Shown here: one piece after another, positions 19,890 through 31,111 of the stretch
Layout of the letters: the number at the start of each line of letters is the position of its first letter
How positions within the stretch are numbered: position 1 is the stretch's first letter
Assembly: GCA_023091665.1 (NCBI GenBank)
Contig: JALJCQ010000008.1
Location: 186,001-250,000, forward strand
From: Pythium myriotylum
Taxonomy: Eukaryota > Oomycota > Peronosporomycetes > Pythiales > Pythiaceae
DNA: 64,000 nt
Direction of reading: 5' to 3'
Notes under the pieces: model-generated
What the model saw: the letters and a program-made list of their open reading frames with translations, nothing else
Databases searched by the model: none
What the model was told of the DNA's origin: nothing
Position numbers and translations under genes: made by a program

Positions 19890-20363
19890 CTAGCAGTACA
19901 CTCGGTTTCGAGAGGACTGACAGTCAGTAACCACGAATGGCGAGCCCTCTGTACAGTTGCCTGAAGCAACATCTCCGCGATCGATAGGTTCAAACTGCGT
20001 GCGCCAGTATCGCACCTGCACGCCGTTGTCCTTGAACTGCTCGAGCCTGTAGCGATCACGACCTTTTGTGACTTCGTTCTGAAAAAGCTCGGCCACACTT
20101 ATACCGCAGGTACGTGATGGTGTGCGTATGAAGCAAGTTAGCTGGTGGCAGCGCTTCTTTCTGCTCTTGATAATCCCTGAGATCAACGGAGCTGCAAACG
20201 AAGCGACTTGGAAACCGGCCACCGCGACGCCAAGCAAGAGTCCACGAGTCTCCGACTTGTGGGGAGTGTGCATCGTATCCGCTTGAGCATCAGCATCGGC
20301 ATTAATGCTGCAGACTCCAAGGAGCAGCACGAGGCCGACGAGACTGTAGGGGAGAAATTTCAT
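19890..20363 (-). CDS. Small secreted Cys-containing protein, unknown
   Basis: The ORF encodes 157 residues from the Met at 20363. That start was chosen over upstream codons because it opens a clear signal peptide (MKFLPYSLVGLVLLLGVCSI, ending near NADADA). The mature part has a hydrophobic Gly/Ala stretch (RGLLLGVAVAGFQVASF), a basic SRKKRCHQL segment and several Cys. It ends in SSRNRVYC. No RxLR, LFLAK or other effector motif is visible, and I do not recognise a family. It may be an apoplastic secreted protein. An alternative is a longer spliced gene, because the reading stops right after a Cys-rich stretch. Confidence 0.5.
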   Translation of the reverse strand: MKFLPYSLVGLVLLLGVCSINADADAQADTMHTPHKSETRGLLLGVAVAGFQVASFAAPLISGIIKSRKKRCHQLTCFIRTPSRTCGISVAELFQNEVTKGRDRYRLEQFKDNGVQVRYWRTQFEPIDRGDVASGNCTEGSPFVVTDCQSSRNRVYC

Positions 20364-20447
20364 CACGTGGTATATTGAGGGGAACGTGATAAGACTGTGA
20401 ATGGAGTGAGAAGCCACCCAATAATGTACAATAACCGTTGTGCACAC

Positions 20448-21105
20448 GCTTTGTAATCAATGATCCAGATGGTATAGAGGATCTCCGTTTTAACGGTTTG
20501 GGAGAAACCCAGGCATAATACCTCAAGATAAAACCTGGAGCTCTACTGTGTTCAACCTCTTGAATCCGTTAACAATTTTTTCATGTCCGCTGGGACACAA
20601 GCATTTTATCCATGGATAGTCCATCCACCACAAGAAGTGGGTGTGCTCGATTTTGTCGCTGGAGGGACGAAAGACCAACTTACCTTGCCCGTTGTAGACG
20701 GTCTAGAATGGGGCTGTGGAATCTTTGAACACTGAACAATCGCTGGGGCTGTCCAACTTGATCATTCATGTCTTCATCATCACAAGCACGAATATGTACA
20801 TTCGCGATGGATAGGCTTCCAATGAACATACGGTCAACACGTGAGGCGTGCAACTTTCGGGCCAGAAGACAACTAAGAGCATAGCCTTGGCGCCGTCGAC
20901 CGCTCGTGCAACTTCCTTAATCTGCGACAAAGGACTAGCAGACGTTGTACTCGTGGGACATATGATTCGCTCAATCGCTCGTTCTTGACTGCACCTAGCA
21001 CTACCGGTACTAGTGTTGGGTGCCACTTGGACTCGGCCGAAGAGTTGTCGTACTACACCCAGTCTTGTGAGGAAGAATTGAGGAACCAGGACGCTTGCCT
21101 GAATT
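20448..21105. other. No recognisable gene
   Basis: This stretch lies between the small secreted protein gene and the carbonic anhydrase gene. It has only short non-conserved ORFs. Confidence 0.5.
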
Positions 21106-21113
21106 CTCATTCT
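21106..21113 (+). promoter_or_regulatory. Initiator of carbonic anhydrase gene
   Basis: CTCATTCT fits the oomycete initiator YTCANTYY exactly. It lies 58 bp upstream of the ATG at 21164, with a pyrimidine-rich leader between. Confidence 0.55.
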
Positions 21114-21163
21114 CGAACTCGCACCCTCCTCCTCACAAGCCTCCCCCCCCCCGCCTCTCCACC

Positions 21164-21994
21164 ATGAAGTGTACCATGTTTCTCGCCGGCGTGTTTACCC
21201 TCGCAAGCTCCAGCATTGGCTTCGTCAGCGCTGACGGTGCCACCCCCGATGGAGGCAAGAACTGGAGCTACAAGACCAACGACGAGAGCGTCTTTGCACC
21301 GTCCGAATGGGGGCAGAAGTACCCTGCGTGCTCAGGCAAGCGTCAGTCGCCCATTGATATTGCTCTGAAGCGTAACTGCAAAGGAGCTAAATCCCCAGAC
21401 GCTGATCCCCCACTAAAGTTTTCTGGCGAATGCGGCAAGCACAAGGTCAAGCAGCTCTACGACGCCTTCAAGATCGAGGTGCAAGGCGGGACCTGCCAAG
21501 TCGCCGCCAACGGCAAGCCTTACAACTACCTCCAATCGCACTTCCATGCGCCGGCGGAGCACACGATCAACGGCAAAGTCCATGACGCTGAGATCCACTA
21601 CGTTCACCAAGCCGCCGACAAGTCGGGTCTCTTGGTGGTCGGTCTCTTCTTCCAGAAACAGGTCAACGCCAAGACTGATCCGTTCGTGCTGAAGTTCTTG
21701 CAAGAGATCAAGAACACCAACACGAACAAGACCGTCGATGCCACGTTCCCATCATTCTTTCCGACACTCGAGACCACGATGCCGAAGGGCAGCCTTTTCA
21801 ACTATCCAGGCAGCCTGACCAACCCGACGTGTGATGAGACTGTGGACTGGTGGGTGGTCGAGAAGCCGCTGGTGATTTCGTCATCCGACTTTGATGCAAT
21901 TCAGTCGGATCTGAAGCGCATCCTGGCCTCGGACAACGGCAAGGCCGCCCGTCCTGTGCAGCCGCTGAACGGTCGCACCATCACAACCTACTGA
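21164..21994 (+). CDS. Secreted alpha-carbonic anhydrase
   Basis: The 276-residue protein has a signal peptide (MKCTMFLAGVFTLASSSIGF, ending near VSA). The alpha-class core starts at NWSYK, with WGQKYPACSG and RQSPIDI. The zinc ligands are the two His of SHFHAPAEH and the His of AEIHYVH. Later conserved motifs include LFNYPGSLTNPTC and VDWWVVEKP. The length is usual for the family. The enzyme interconverts CO2 and bicarbonate; the signal peptide places it outside the cell or at the surface. The start at 21164 gives the signal sequence directly, and upstream in-frame codons lie in the leader. Two broken relatives lie at 43389-43968 and 46324-46589. A LINE tail sits just after the stop. Confidence 0.93.
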   Translation: MKCTMFLAGVFTLASSSIGFVSADGATPDGGKNWSYKTNDESVFAPSEWGQKYPACSGKRQSPIDIALKRNCKGAKSPDADPPLKFSGECGKHKVKQLYDAFKIEVQGGTCQVAANGKPYNYLQSHFHAPAEHTINGKVHDAEIHYVHQAADKSGLLVVGLFFQKQVNAKTDPFVLKFLQEIKNTNTNKTVDATFPSFFPTLETTMPKGSLFNYPGSLTNPTCDETVDWWVVEKPLVISSSDFDAIQSDLKRILASDNGKAARPVQPLNGRTITTY

Positions 21995-22030
21995 GTGTCA
22001 TCTTGGCAAGTGCTGCGCTGGGGGCTCCAT

Positions 22031-22134
22031 GGCTACCTAGCCAAGTTGACCCACGGTAAAGATCGGAGCTTGCAATAGAGCCCCAGCTATTAGGGTACAT
22101 TTATTGCGCTCAATAGACTTCACTGTCATCATAT
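22031..22134 (+). mobile_element. LINE 3'-end insertion after carbonic anhydrase
   Basis: The sequence AAGTTGACCCACGG ... AGCTATTAGGGTACATTTAT, then GCTCAATAGACTTCA with a TCATCA tail, is the recurrent LINE 3' end. The homologous site in the duplicated copy near 43350 lacks it, so it inserted after the segmental duplication or was lost there. Boundaries are approximate and no clear target-site duplication was found. Confidence 0.6.
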
Positions 22135-22199
22135 TCACTAATTGAGCTGACAAGATTCATGAATGTTTTTTTTCGTTTTGAATACAATGTTGCGAATTT

Positions 22200-22867
22200 G
22201 TACTATCCCGTGGCTTTAACAGTCGCCATTATGGTATTCCTTCTGCCCCACACGTCGCGATGCCGTGGTGAGTCCACTGAACCTGAATCGGGCTGAATCC
22301 CATTGTCGATTATCCACAATTTCGAACACCAGCATCGAAAGTGAATTGTAGTCTCGTGAACTGGCCGGAATCTTCGTTTGGGTACCGCTCTGGGGTAACT
22401 GCGATCCAATACGATAAATGTTCACTATCCATGTGTCTCCCAACAAAGATCACATCAAATTTACACGACGTGCCAGACATTCTCGTATCGAGTGCCTTCA
22501 CGTCGATGGGTAATGCTCCCTGTTGCAGTCGTACCTGCACTTCCTAGCCACCGAAGGATTTCCTTCTGACCCAGAAGAAATCCTTCGACAGGGCTACAAA
22601 ATGCTCGTGAGTCACGTGCACTTTGTTATCAGTCGGGTGGTGCGCTTCGTTTGTCTTGGTGTCCATGGCTAGGTTCGCAGCAGCGTCTGCCATTTTGTTC
22701 GCGGTCTGGGGGATTCTGTCACGAGTCGTGATAGAAGTCCTGGCGAAGCACAATTGATCCAGCCGACGATCGACTCCTCGCTCGTTCGCTTGGCACGATT
22801 CGAGAGTCTCGAACGCATTCGTCTTGGGCACTTCTACTGTAGTCCCACCGGACCACGAGGGTTTCAC
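22200..22867 (-). pseudogene. LINE-type RNase H and C-terminal fragment
   Basis: The minus strand reads IPQTANKMADAAANLAMDTK, then HVTHEHFVALSKDFFWV, then in another frame VQVRLQQGALPIDVKALDTR and WIAVTPERYPNEDSGQF. The first part is the end of an RNase H domain and the rest is an unknown C-terminal region. At least one frameshift is present. A related copy runs on the plus strand at 42800-43240. A 13-15-bp hairpin (GATTCTGTCACGAGTCGTGATAG) lies at about 22724. Confidence 0.6.
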
Positions 22868-23574
22868 AGTTTGTTTTTAACCATCCAAGTCAAGCTTCAA
22901 GAGTTGTCTTTATTGCTGCCGCGGTCGCAACCCAACGCAATTGGGTTTTGTGCACGACTGGCGGTTCAGTTTGTTTCACGATCAGGAGCAGTGGAGATTT
23001 TATCTACCTCTCATCCCATATAGTTTCAGTTGCAAAAAGGGAGATGTGCAGGGTACTGACCCATGTCACAGTTGTTCACTTCGTGCATCAACCCAATCCT
23101 GTAGACAGTTGAAGTGTGGCTCTTACCGAAGAACTTGGATTCAGTGCTACAGCCGATGAGCCAAGGCATATCGAAGCCAACAAGGACAAGATTTACTACT
23201 TGCGTGGTGCGAGCTGTCTGTCGATACCACCAAGAACGCGTGGGAGAAGGCAGAATATTTTGAACGACCGTTCCAACAACGGGTACTTTGTCCGGATTGT
23301 AACTTAATATATTATACTACCTTTGGGACGAGTGTGACCACACTGAATACAATCGTATCTTCTCCTGATCGTGAAACAAAGTGTAACTTAGCCCACCGAC
23401 ACCACGGCAGCATTAGCAGACGGGGAATACGATCGGATCCTCGTCTCCACGTGGAAGTTGCAACCATTGGATAACATGGAGTGGGATAAGGGGCGGCACG
23501 TTCCTTCCCGGCGCTGGATTGTTAACTGCCGCCGATCCCAGGTTTACTCCAGCCTCGACCAAATGGAGAAAGGC

Positions 23575-23653
23575 TTTTTTATGTGGAGGCTCGGTTGGCT
23601 GTTCCACTGTTGCGGCAACAGTGGAACAGCCAACCGAGCCTCCACATAAAAAA
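23575..23653. repeat. Perfect 39-bp hairpin with 1-nt loop
   Basis: The left arm 23575-23613 (TTTTTTATGTGGAGGCTC...) is the exact reverse complement of 23615-23653. Only base 23614 is unpaired. Confidence 0.95.
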
Positions 23654-24011
23654 GACTTCAATCAAGTCGATGCGGCTGAGGGAGACATGCGACATGAAAT
23701 GAAAAGAGCAAACTTTCCTCTCGAATTGCAAAGAAAATGATATTTTTCCTCTCGAATAACAAAAAGGACCCACGCACTCGACACCGCACGGTACCGTAGT
23801 GTTCTTCTGGTCTGGGCACAACGCGGAGTCAAAAGCCCAGGCTCGCTCGGTCTTGAGGAAGTCATCCCATTGGAGTTTGCATGGTGCTACTGCGACCATC
23901 ATGAAACGGCCTAAGGCAGCTGCGTCTTTGTGTGTGCGCGCGATGCAGTACCGGTACCGAACACACGAAGATCATGCAGAGCGCGTTCTCCCCGACTCAG
24001 CTCCCCCTCCC

Positions 24012-24036
24012 CCTCTCTCTCTCTCTCTCTCTCACT

Positions 24037-24070
<34 letters not shown>

Positions 24071-24076
24071 CTATCT
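24012..24076. repeat. (CT)n then (CTAT)n microsatellite
   Basis: About 65 bp of CT repeats passes into CTAT repeats, with one CTCACT interruption. Confidence 0.93.
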
Positions 24077-24678
24077 CTGTGTCTCTCTTCAACTTGATGA
24101 CTGATTGCCTTCATTCTGTCCACACTGTCGTAAGCACTCTAGTGATGAGTCCTAAGTTGTAGGTTTCGTGAGTCCTCTCGGCTCGTAGTCGTTTCGAAAC
24201 AAGGACTTCATCGCGTATGAAGCTTGCTACCGGGGACATTAGGTCCCTAATGTGAGCTTCCTCAATACTGAAAGTAGAGCGATGCTCGCTACCACCTTCT
24301 CCCGCTGCCAAATGTGTCGCTACAAATTCCCAATAGTTGCAATCAAATTATGTACGCTGTTCTCGTCTTTGTGCTTTGAACTTGGCCCCCGCTGGACAGT
24401 GCGCTGTCGTGATGCTGTGCACGGTAGATGTCCCTACCAGATACACATTCAAAGCTTGGTGAAGTGTCAGCATGATTGACGTCTCCTCAACTTGTCTTGG
24501 ACATATTATTATGTCCGAGAAAAATTGGGATGTTCATTATCGCTAAAAATGTTTCTTTCGTGGCGGTACCTTCCCCACGCGTCTCGTTCCATTATATTGA
24601 AGCCATCCCGCCTTTCACATCACTGTTCTTGGAGATTGCGCGCTGCTCTTACGACAGCTCCAAGAGTACCGAACCTCC

Positions 24679-25005
24679 GTGAACGCCAAGTTACGGGCCC
24701 TCTATTTTCAAGCTAGGCGACTGGCCCATCAAGTAGGCGTGCGCCACTGGCGACAACACGTAAGAGCGCACAACGCCATGGCGAATAGCCTAGCCAATCA
24801 CGCCATGAACACAAGGCAATCCAGCCAGGTTCATCATCCAACACGTAGGCTCTGCCATGCTGACCTGCCCGGGCTCGCCGCTTCCGACTTACGCCCTTGG
24901 CTTCACAGTCAAGTTGACCCACTGAAACAAAGGAACGCAAAGAGTCACAGCTATTAGGGTACATTTACTACGCTCAAAAGACTTCACCTTCATAATCATC
25001 ATCAA
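24679..25005 (+). mobile_element. 5'-truncated LINE with RNase H end and 3' tail
   Basis: The plus reading is LRALYFQARRLAHQVGVRHW, then VRAHNAMANSLANHAMNTRQ, HHPTRRLCHADLPGL and ASDLRPWLHSQVD, followed by stop codons. This is the usual end of the local LINE ORF2 (RNase H, then an LRPWW-like end). The 3' tail AGCTATTAGGGTACATTTAC, with CTCAAAAGACTTCA and (ATCATC)n, closes it at about 25005. No target-site duplication was identified. Confidence 0.7.
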
Positions 25006-26658
25006 AGATCTCGCCTTTTCGCGAAACTACGAATTCGGTGTGTTGCAAAGGACAGGAAAAGTAAATTCTGTATGATGTGTGGCATTTTTGGTCACGCATG
25101 GCACACTATTTTTTCGTCGGATCATTTTCAGCCATTCAGTGTGTAGCTGGTCAAAAAGTTCCGGCAAGACGAAAAATCCATGTGTGAGGGTACCCCTCAT
25201 CTGTTGGCGACACTGGACTCACATTGACGGAAAGGAGGCTCATAAATCAGTAGTTTCTCTTTGACGTTGGTAGCGACAAAGATTGAACATATTGCCCACA
25301 AGATGACGATGATGAAGATGATATCCGTCCGGCGCACTGGATCCACAGAATGGTTATGGCGTGCGGTGCGCGAAAAGAAAAAAAGTAGAAAAAAAAAAGT
25401 CATGACGAGTGCCAGACGTTTTGGATCGGTCTCAACGACGCGTCCACCCTGCAAGCAACGACGCAACAAAGACACATAATGACAACCAAAACATAGATAG
25501 CGCGGACGTCGCCATCAATAATCGATGGCGATGTCCCACATGTCGTCATGTCTCCACCTAGACGCGATCGAATCCATCGCGTCTAGGTGGAGACATGACC
25601 ACCTCTTCGAATTAAAGCTTTCTTTTTTTGATTGGTACTCCCACCAATACACCCAGAGCCGCTAAAATTAGTTGAACGCTGGCAATCGCGGGCCCCACCG
25701 ACTATAAGACTCGGAGTCACCGCCCCAGGGGTCATGGAATCTAAGGGCACGACGATCATTACGTTCACAGGCCACGGCGTTGGGCTTTACTTCGGGTTTT
25801 TGACATAACCAGTCTCCGGACCGGCCATATCATCGTCTCACGGTTTTGTTGTGGGTGACGACAGATGCTGCGGCCTTGCACTCGGAAAAATCCTTCGCAA
25901 TTTGCTTTCAATAGCCTGCTGTCCATATCCCCCAAAATCATACCAAATGATCATGGACGAAAGGTCTCACAGTCGGCGCCGTAATCACAACGACGTTGCC
26001 ATGCCCACAACGATGTGTCGAAGATTCCAGATTAAAGTACGTTTATTGCGCTCAATCGACTTCACTCTCATCGTCATCATGGGTTAAAGATCCAACCACT
26101 GTAATATCGACGAGATTAGCGTCGCAAATCGTGCGTTAGTTGAGCCAGTAATAAGTGCCTCACAACAATGACTGGCTCAGGTTTGCGAACACGACTACTT
26201 GCCCCCTACAGAAGTGCGGACAGGCCCTCCAATCGGCTGGTGCATGGATAAAGAGCCGTGAGGGACGTCGACAGGCGACGAACGCAGCCCACCCTGCGAT
26301 ACTACAGAAACTGTACTTCGGAAAAGGGTCCCCACGGCGGGTTCGACAAGCCTGTATCTTCTGATCACTTTTTGGGTTAAGATTGGATTCAGATTGCTCT
26401 CAAAGCTTCCACATGGCACTGGGAAACAACGCTTTTAATTGCGAGCGACTCAGTTCATTCCCGGCTCGCCACGAAGTAAGTTCATAAAAAAGCCAATAAA
26501 CATATGGTCGGGTCGTTCGTAAGCAAAGAGCCCACCTCCCATTCGTACTGTTATATCAAGCGGGTTGTTAAGATCAACTGACAGACATTTGAGTTGAGTC
26601 TCAGGTTTGGACTAGCTCACTTCAGCAATTTCAGCTACGAACACACGCACGATCAAAA
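25006..26658. other. No recognised gene; hairpin and one LINE tail
   Basis: It contains the 23-bp hairpin at 25546-25598 and a LINE 3' tail at about 26030-26080 (GTACGTTTATTGCGCTCAAT, CGACTTCACTCTCATCG). The short ORFs resemble nothing known. Confidence 0.5.
25546..25598. repeat. 23-bp perfect hairpin
   Basis: Arms 25546-25568 and 25576-25598 (TCATGTCTCCACCTAGACGC...) pair perfectly around a 7-nt loop. A smaller hairpin (GCCATC/GATGGC) lies just upstream at 25511-25529. Confidence 0.93.
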
Positions 26659-27048
26659 ATGCTCTCTCAAAGAGAACTCGTCGCTTTTACCATGCCTGCA
26701 ATTCTCCACGACACACTTCACTGTCGGTACAACAGTGGTCGGTGTTTCCGCCTTCGCACAAACAAGAAAGGTGGTGGTCTCCATCGCTTCTGTGAGGTCC
26801 ATCGCCAACGAGCGAACCGCAATCAGCGCCGGGTCGACTCCAGACGCCGCAAGAACCGGTTGCAGACGAAGACGCATCTCGGTGAATCAATCCTTGTTTG
26901 TGACGATGCACAAGAGCAGAACTATTCGGTATTGGCTCCGACAGCATCTCCAGCAATTATGATGGAGGAAGACCTCGTAATTTTGCGAGCCTTTCTATTT
27001 GATGACACCGAGTCATACCTATTTCAAGAAGTGCAGCGTCTATGTTAG
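26659..27048 (+). CDS. Small Cys/His/Arg-rich protein, oomycete-type family
   Basis: The ORF encodes 129 residues with no signal peptide. The core reads CRYNSGRCFRLRTNKK, then GLHRFCEVHRQRANRNQRRV and SRRRKNR: spaced Cys with H-R-x-x-x-N-x-x-Q-R. I associate this arrangement with small lineage-specific oomycete proteins of unknown role, from memory only. The Cys/His spacing could bind a metal, and the Arg-rich helix could bind nucleic acid (inference). The acidic C-terminus ends SYLFQEVQRLC. The downstream Met at 26692 (MPAILHD) is an alternative start. There are no obvious partners nearby, and surrounding sequence is repeats. Confidence 0.5.
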   Translation: MLSQRELVAFTMPAILHDTLHCRYNSGRCFRLRTNKKGGGLHRFCEVHRQRANRNQRRVDSRRRKNRLQTKTHLGESILVCDDAQEQNYSVLAPTASPAIMMEEDLVILRAFLFDDTESYLFQEVQRLC

Positions 27049-28699
27049 ATGGAGGCATCTCGCAATAAAACGAATGCCTGCGTGTACGTGACGTCGATGT
27101 TAAAGAGGGGGAGGGAGAGACAAAATCTCAAAGGTGTTTCATGAACTCCATTTTATTCATATCGGTTTGGATTCGTTCTATCGAATAGTCGTGGTATTGT
27201 GATCTCCTTTCCATCCGAACAAACCCGATTGATTGAGACCATATGCCCAAGCCATTATATAGTTTCTTGTATTTTGTTATCCTACCGTTGACGCAGCAGC
27301 AGCTCATTATTAGCCGATATATTGGCCAAGTTGACGTGGTCACGCTTGCCAAGAGCAACTGGCTGTTAATCAATGTATGTAGCAAAGGCGTCTGAACCGT
27401 TGAGGCGGCTCAGCAATGCCCCAGTTGTCCATCGATGGTACGCTTCGCTTTGACCTGTTGCCGACGATCACTCAGGGCAATCTCCGCTCTTTGCTCCAAG
27501 TTTGTTTGCATTGGTGGTGAACATTTCAAGACCAACATCACATGGGGCTCCGTCTCAGATGGGGCACAAACGTGATGGTGCAGATAACGTGAAGTTGAAG
27601 TTCGGTTCAGAAGGATTGAGTTCTAGAACTCTCAGTACAGTACGGCGCAGCCAGCTGCCTTGGGAAAAGGGTGGAGGTTCGACACTGTACACCATTTCTT
27701 AATTTCGAAATATTGGCGATCAGAACAAATTTCCTGGCCACCAAAACAGAGAGAATTTCGTTTCAGATGGCGTGGGCTGTGTCGACTCTTTTGGTGATGA
27801 TGAAAGCGGGAATCCATGATCGGGGTTCCAAGCCCATCGTACGCATTGTTCGGGGTGGAAGACCTATTGTAGTACACCTGAAACCTCTATACATGTATAA
27901 ATGTTCGTGTTCTAGTGTATGTTGAAGATGTCATGAAATTGACGATAACGAATAGTAGTGAGAGTAAATTACCGCAAAATGCTGATAGATTCGGCACATT
28001 AGACCTTATTAGGCTCGGTTCGTCTGGAAACATACAAAAGTGTTGTAAATTACGGTAAATTATATACAATGCCGCGCATTCGCACGGGAAGCTCTGGATA
28101 TTGGAAATGACCTCGAGTATCGAATTCCGCAGCGTGATGATGTGACGCGAACGTTATGCATTGAACTTGATCACGCACGAACGTGCGTGGAGTTGGTTGA
28201 AGTATTTCTGAGCGTATGTGATGTAAGTAGGAACAGAAATTCCAACGTTGCTTTAGGACACTGCTCCTTTGATTTGCTGTCCATTACCGTACTGCTCGGC
28301 GTCGTCGCACACAGCGCACTGCCACTCCACTTATGTGCGCCCGTAGGTGAAGCGAAGGCGTCATGAAGGAGAGAGCTTCTCCCGGGACTGGCTGTTGGAG
28401 CGTCGACGGTCGGGGCCAAAGTTGAGCTGCAGTGGATCTCTCCCACCGTCATCCGCTTTCGACAACGAGGCACAAGCTACCCGGATCCGGGAGACCGAAG
28501 CTTCATAATTCTCTGCGATCTCCTGGTGATCTGCTATCCGGACCTCCTCTCCCCGCAGCTTCCACCGGATGAACTCGTTGAACACGGACGTATCACGGAC
28601 CGATGGCGAGTTGCTCACCATCATGAGGGTCTCTGCCTCCAGAGAGCTGTGCGCTCAGAACCCTTCATGGACATCGGCATGGTCAAGTCCCTACGTCAT
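27049..28699. other. No recognised gene
   Basis: It holds several short ORFs of unknown nature, including one at 28361-28624 minus (RDTSVFNEFIRWKLRGEEVR) with a protein-like composition but no family I can name. Probable old transposon debris. Confidence 0.4.
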
Positions 28700-29390
28700 G
28701 CAGAAGCCCTGGGGCGCGTGGCGAGTGGGCGGCCGCGACTACAATATTTGACTCATCTGTCTCTCTCGCCGGTCTTGCATTTGTGGGGCCCAGCCACGAG
28801 GACCGCCAAGCGAGGGCTACGAGAGCTCCTACGTGCACCTTGTCGCGAGAGGGCAGAGCGCGAGCTTGCATCTCTTAGTGACGTAGCTCATGCGGCATCG
28901 GCAGACTACGGTCGTGCCTTGTATGAAGTTGACTGGTCAGATATATACACCCTCGAGCACTCAAGTAGTCGCAACGGCTCAACTTCGTTCGAGTCAAAAT
29001 GCAGCAGAAGTCCGGCTGGGACTTGAAGACCCCACCGTTGGGTCTTCAAGTCCCAGCCGGACTCCTTGAAGTGGGGAGGGGCAGATCCACACATGACATT
29101 GTATGGCATTGCTCCTCCGCCCAGCATCTCTGGAATCAAGTCCAGTTGTGGTGGTCACGGTTGGGAATCTGGCTTGGCAGTAACACGTCCTGGAGACTCT
29201 CGTGCTCCAAACCTGGGGGTCCACCAGACGACCAAACATGGTCTCCCCGTCAAGCCACGACGGGGAGCGCTCCAAGTTCCCAGCACGCACGCCACTCACC
29301 CCACTTCTCTCAAAGGCCACTCCACCCTACGAGACCGTCTTGCCGTTGATCTGCGTCCGTGATGGAGCCCATTGATATTGATTTCGTGAT
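28700..29390 (+). pseudogene. LINE ORF2 C-terminal fragment with fold-back
   Basis: The plus strand reads TRTAKRGLRELLRAPCRERA, ELASLSDVAHAASADYGRAL and YEVDWSDIY. After a hairpin it continues STHDIVWHCSSAQHLWNQVQ, a reverse-transcriptase-associated zinc-binding segment (C..A..LW). The first part recurs at 44060-44330. The reading is frame-shifted several times and turned back on itself by the inverted repeat at 29009-29063. Confidence 0.65.
29009..29063. repeat. 24-bp hairpin within LINE fragment
   Basis: Arms 29009-29032 and 29040-29063 (AGTCCGGCTGGGACTTGAAG...) are perfect reverse complements around a 7-nt loop. The related LINE copy at 44300 has the sequence only once, in the forward sense, so the inverted half is an addition. 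Confidence 0.9.
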
Positions 29391-31111
29391 TTCACGTTAA
29401 GCGATTTCGACACCCATACTATAATAGTACTGGCACCGGGCCAATCGAGTCGCAAATCCCAAAACAAATCATTGTTGAACGAATGTATACGTCACGTTTT
29501 CCATCGTGAATGTTGCACCAGGCCGGTAGAAAAGACATCCACAAAAAGTGTTGAGGATTCTCACAGTTTATCGACTATTAGAGACTATTTTGAGACGGTT
29601 AAACGACTCGGCCAAAAGGGTTAACCAGGCCCCGGAGTCGTAACCACTCCAATTAGCTCAGAATCTGATCTGTCTCATATTTATCGATTATAGAATTTTT
29701 CCATTAAATAATAACATCGTTTATGTGTAATTATTTATTCATGGAAGGAAGTGGACCCAGTCAGATCCCACCTACACGCTGGATATAAATATCCAGAGAA
29801 CATTCAGTCCGATGGGTGCGACCTAATCAAACTTAATAATGTATAAGTGCGGTCTTCTCCAGATGAAACATGTTTTTTTCTCCAATCTAGTTACCCACGG
29901 TTCACGGTTGTCGATCCACCTTAGAGCGCTCGATGTGGGCTAGGATTGACTTCGTGCTCGAGACTCCGGCTCATTTCGAATTGTACCATCTACTAATTCA
30001 AATCATCGTGTCATCTATCATATCAAGACAAGCTGTGGCCAGGGGCTTGGCTCAGCTTCGCAAAGAGCAGCATCAACAATCGTGCTCGCAATACTGCTAC
30101 AATGATTCACGAGTTGAACTTAATAGACTCCACCTGCATTATCATCATCGTGCTCGAATGCTCGCCGCCGTGATGCCTACATGGTCGACATCCGCACAGT
30201 TTTCTTGCCACTGACAACGGTCTCAAGTTTTGCGAGGACGATGATCATCGGTTCCCAGCGAAGTACCCAGTCACAGACCTTATGCTCGGTTTGTCTGGAA
30301 ACATAAAAAAAGTGTTGAACCGTGGCTGACAGAATCCCGGATCCGCGAGGAATTGCACATTTCGAAGTTAGTTTTCATTTACCGAACAAACCGTAAAATC
30401 GTATTACCTTCAATACATTGTCACAATCGAACTTGAGCAGAGGGATCGTACTAATGCGAAAAAAAGGTTGTAGAATGGAGTTGGTAAAGGAAATATTAGG
30501 TTATCGAGTTGTCTCATCCGAGGCCTATTAAAAAGTTCGGCAGGGTGCATTTGGCCTGATGTAATGAATCAGTACTCACCACTCAGATTTTTCCACCCAA
30601 TTTTGGAACAACTCAGTTTCGTGGTGCGATCGCCTGCGGCGAGCTAGTGGCTGGGAAATCCAGCTAGTGAAAATGATCAGGTTCGTGTTAGCATGTTACG
30701 ACAACCCTTTATCCCTACTAATCGGGTACAATGGGGGATTTCGTCGCCCACATAGTCGTAATACCGAGCGTTTTATATCTTTATTTGATAGCGTAACGGA
30801 AACGCATGTTCGTTGAATTAGTTCACGACATCTAAAATTAGTTGTGGACAGAAAAAACTGGATAGCAGGTGGGAATTCGTTGGACCGTCATATCATCTTC
30901 AGTTGATATTAATTCTGAGCACTCACAAGCATACGCGAGCAGATGGAATGTTGGAGTTAGCAATCACTACGAACGGATCTTTTGGCAAAGTAAGTTGGCG
31001 ACCGTGAGCCAGTCTAGCTGTGTGACCCTTGGCGTTTTCTCCTCAACTGCGATTGCGCTCTTGCACGGGCCAAAAACGCTGGCAGCGTCAAGCACCGACA
31101 CGTTACCGATT
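29391..31111. other. No recognised gene; one 58-bp LINE-tail insertion
   Basis: AT-richer intergenic sequence. Only the small LINE tail at 30089-30146 is identifiable. Confidence 0.5.
30089..30146 (+). mobile_element. 58-bp LINE 3' tail with target-site duplication
   Basis: GAGTTGAACTTAATAGACTC and a TATCATC tail are flanked by ATCGTGCTCG at 30079-30088 and again at 30147-30156. This fits an extremely 5'-truncated insertion made by target-primed reverse transcription. Confidence 0.65.

Larger units (their letters stand above)
21410..22870 (+). repeat. Segmental duplication unit A (carbonic anhydrase + LINE)
   Basis: From mid carbonic anhydrase through the downstream LINE fragment, this segment matches 42590-43968 in inverted orientation with moderate divergence. 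Order and spacing are kept, except for the LINE-tail insertion at 22031-22134. Confidence 0.8.
22871..24678. other. Repeat-rich stretch, no recognised gene
   Basis: 22.9-23.6 kb is a diverged copy of the unclassified repeat seen intact at 42107-42697 (shared wording around TGGATTGTTAACTGCCGCCG and GGTTTACTCCAGCCTCGACC). It ends in the 39-bp hairpin at 23575-23653. A CT/CTAT microsatellite lies at 24012-24076. The rest is unrecognised. Confidence 0.55.
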
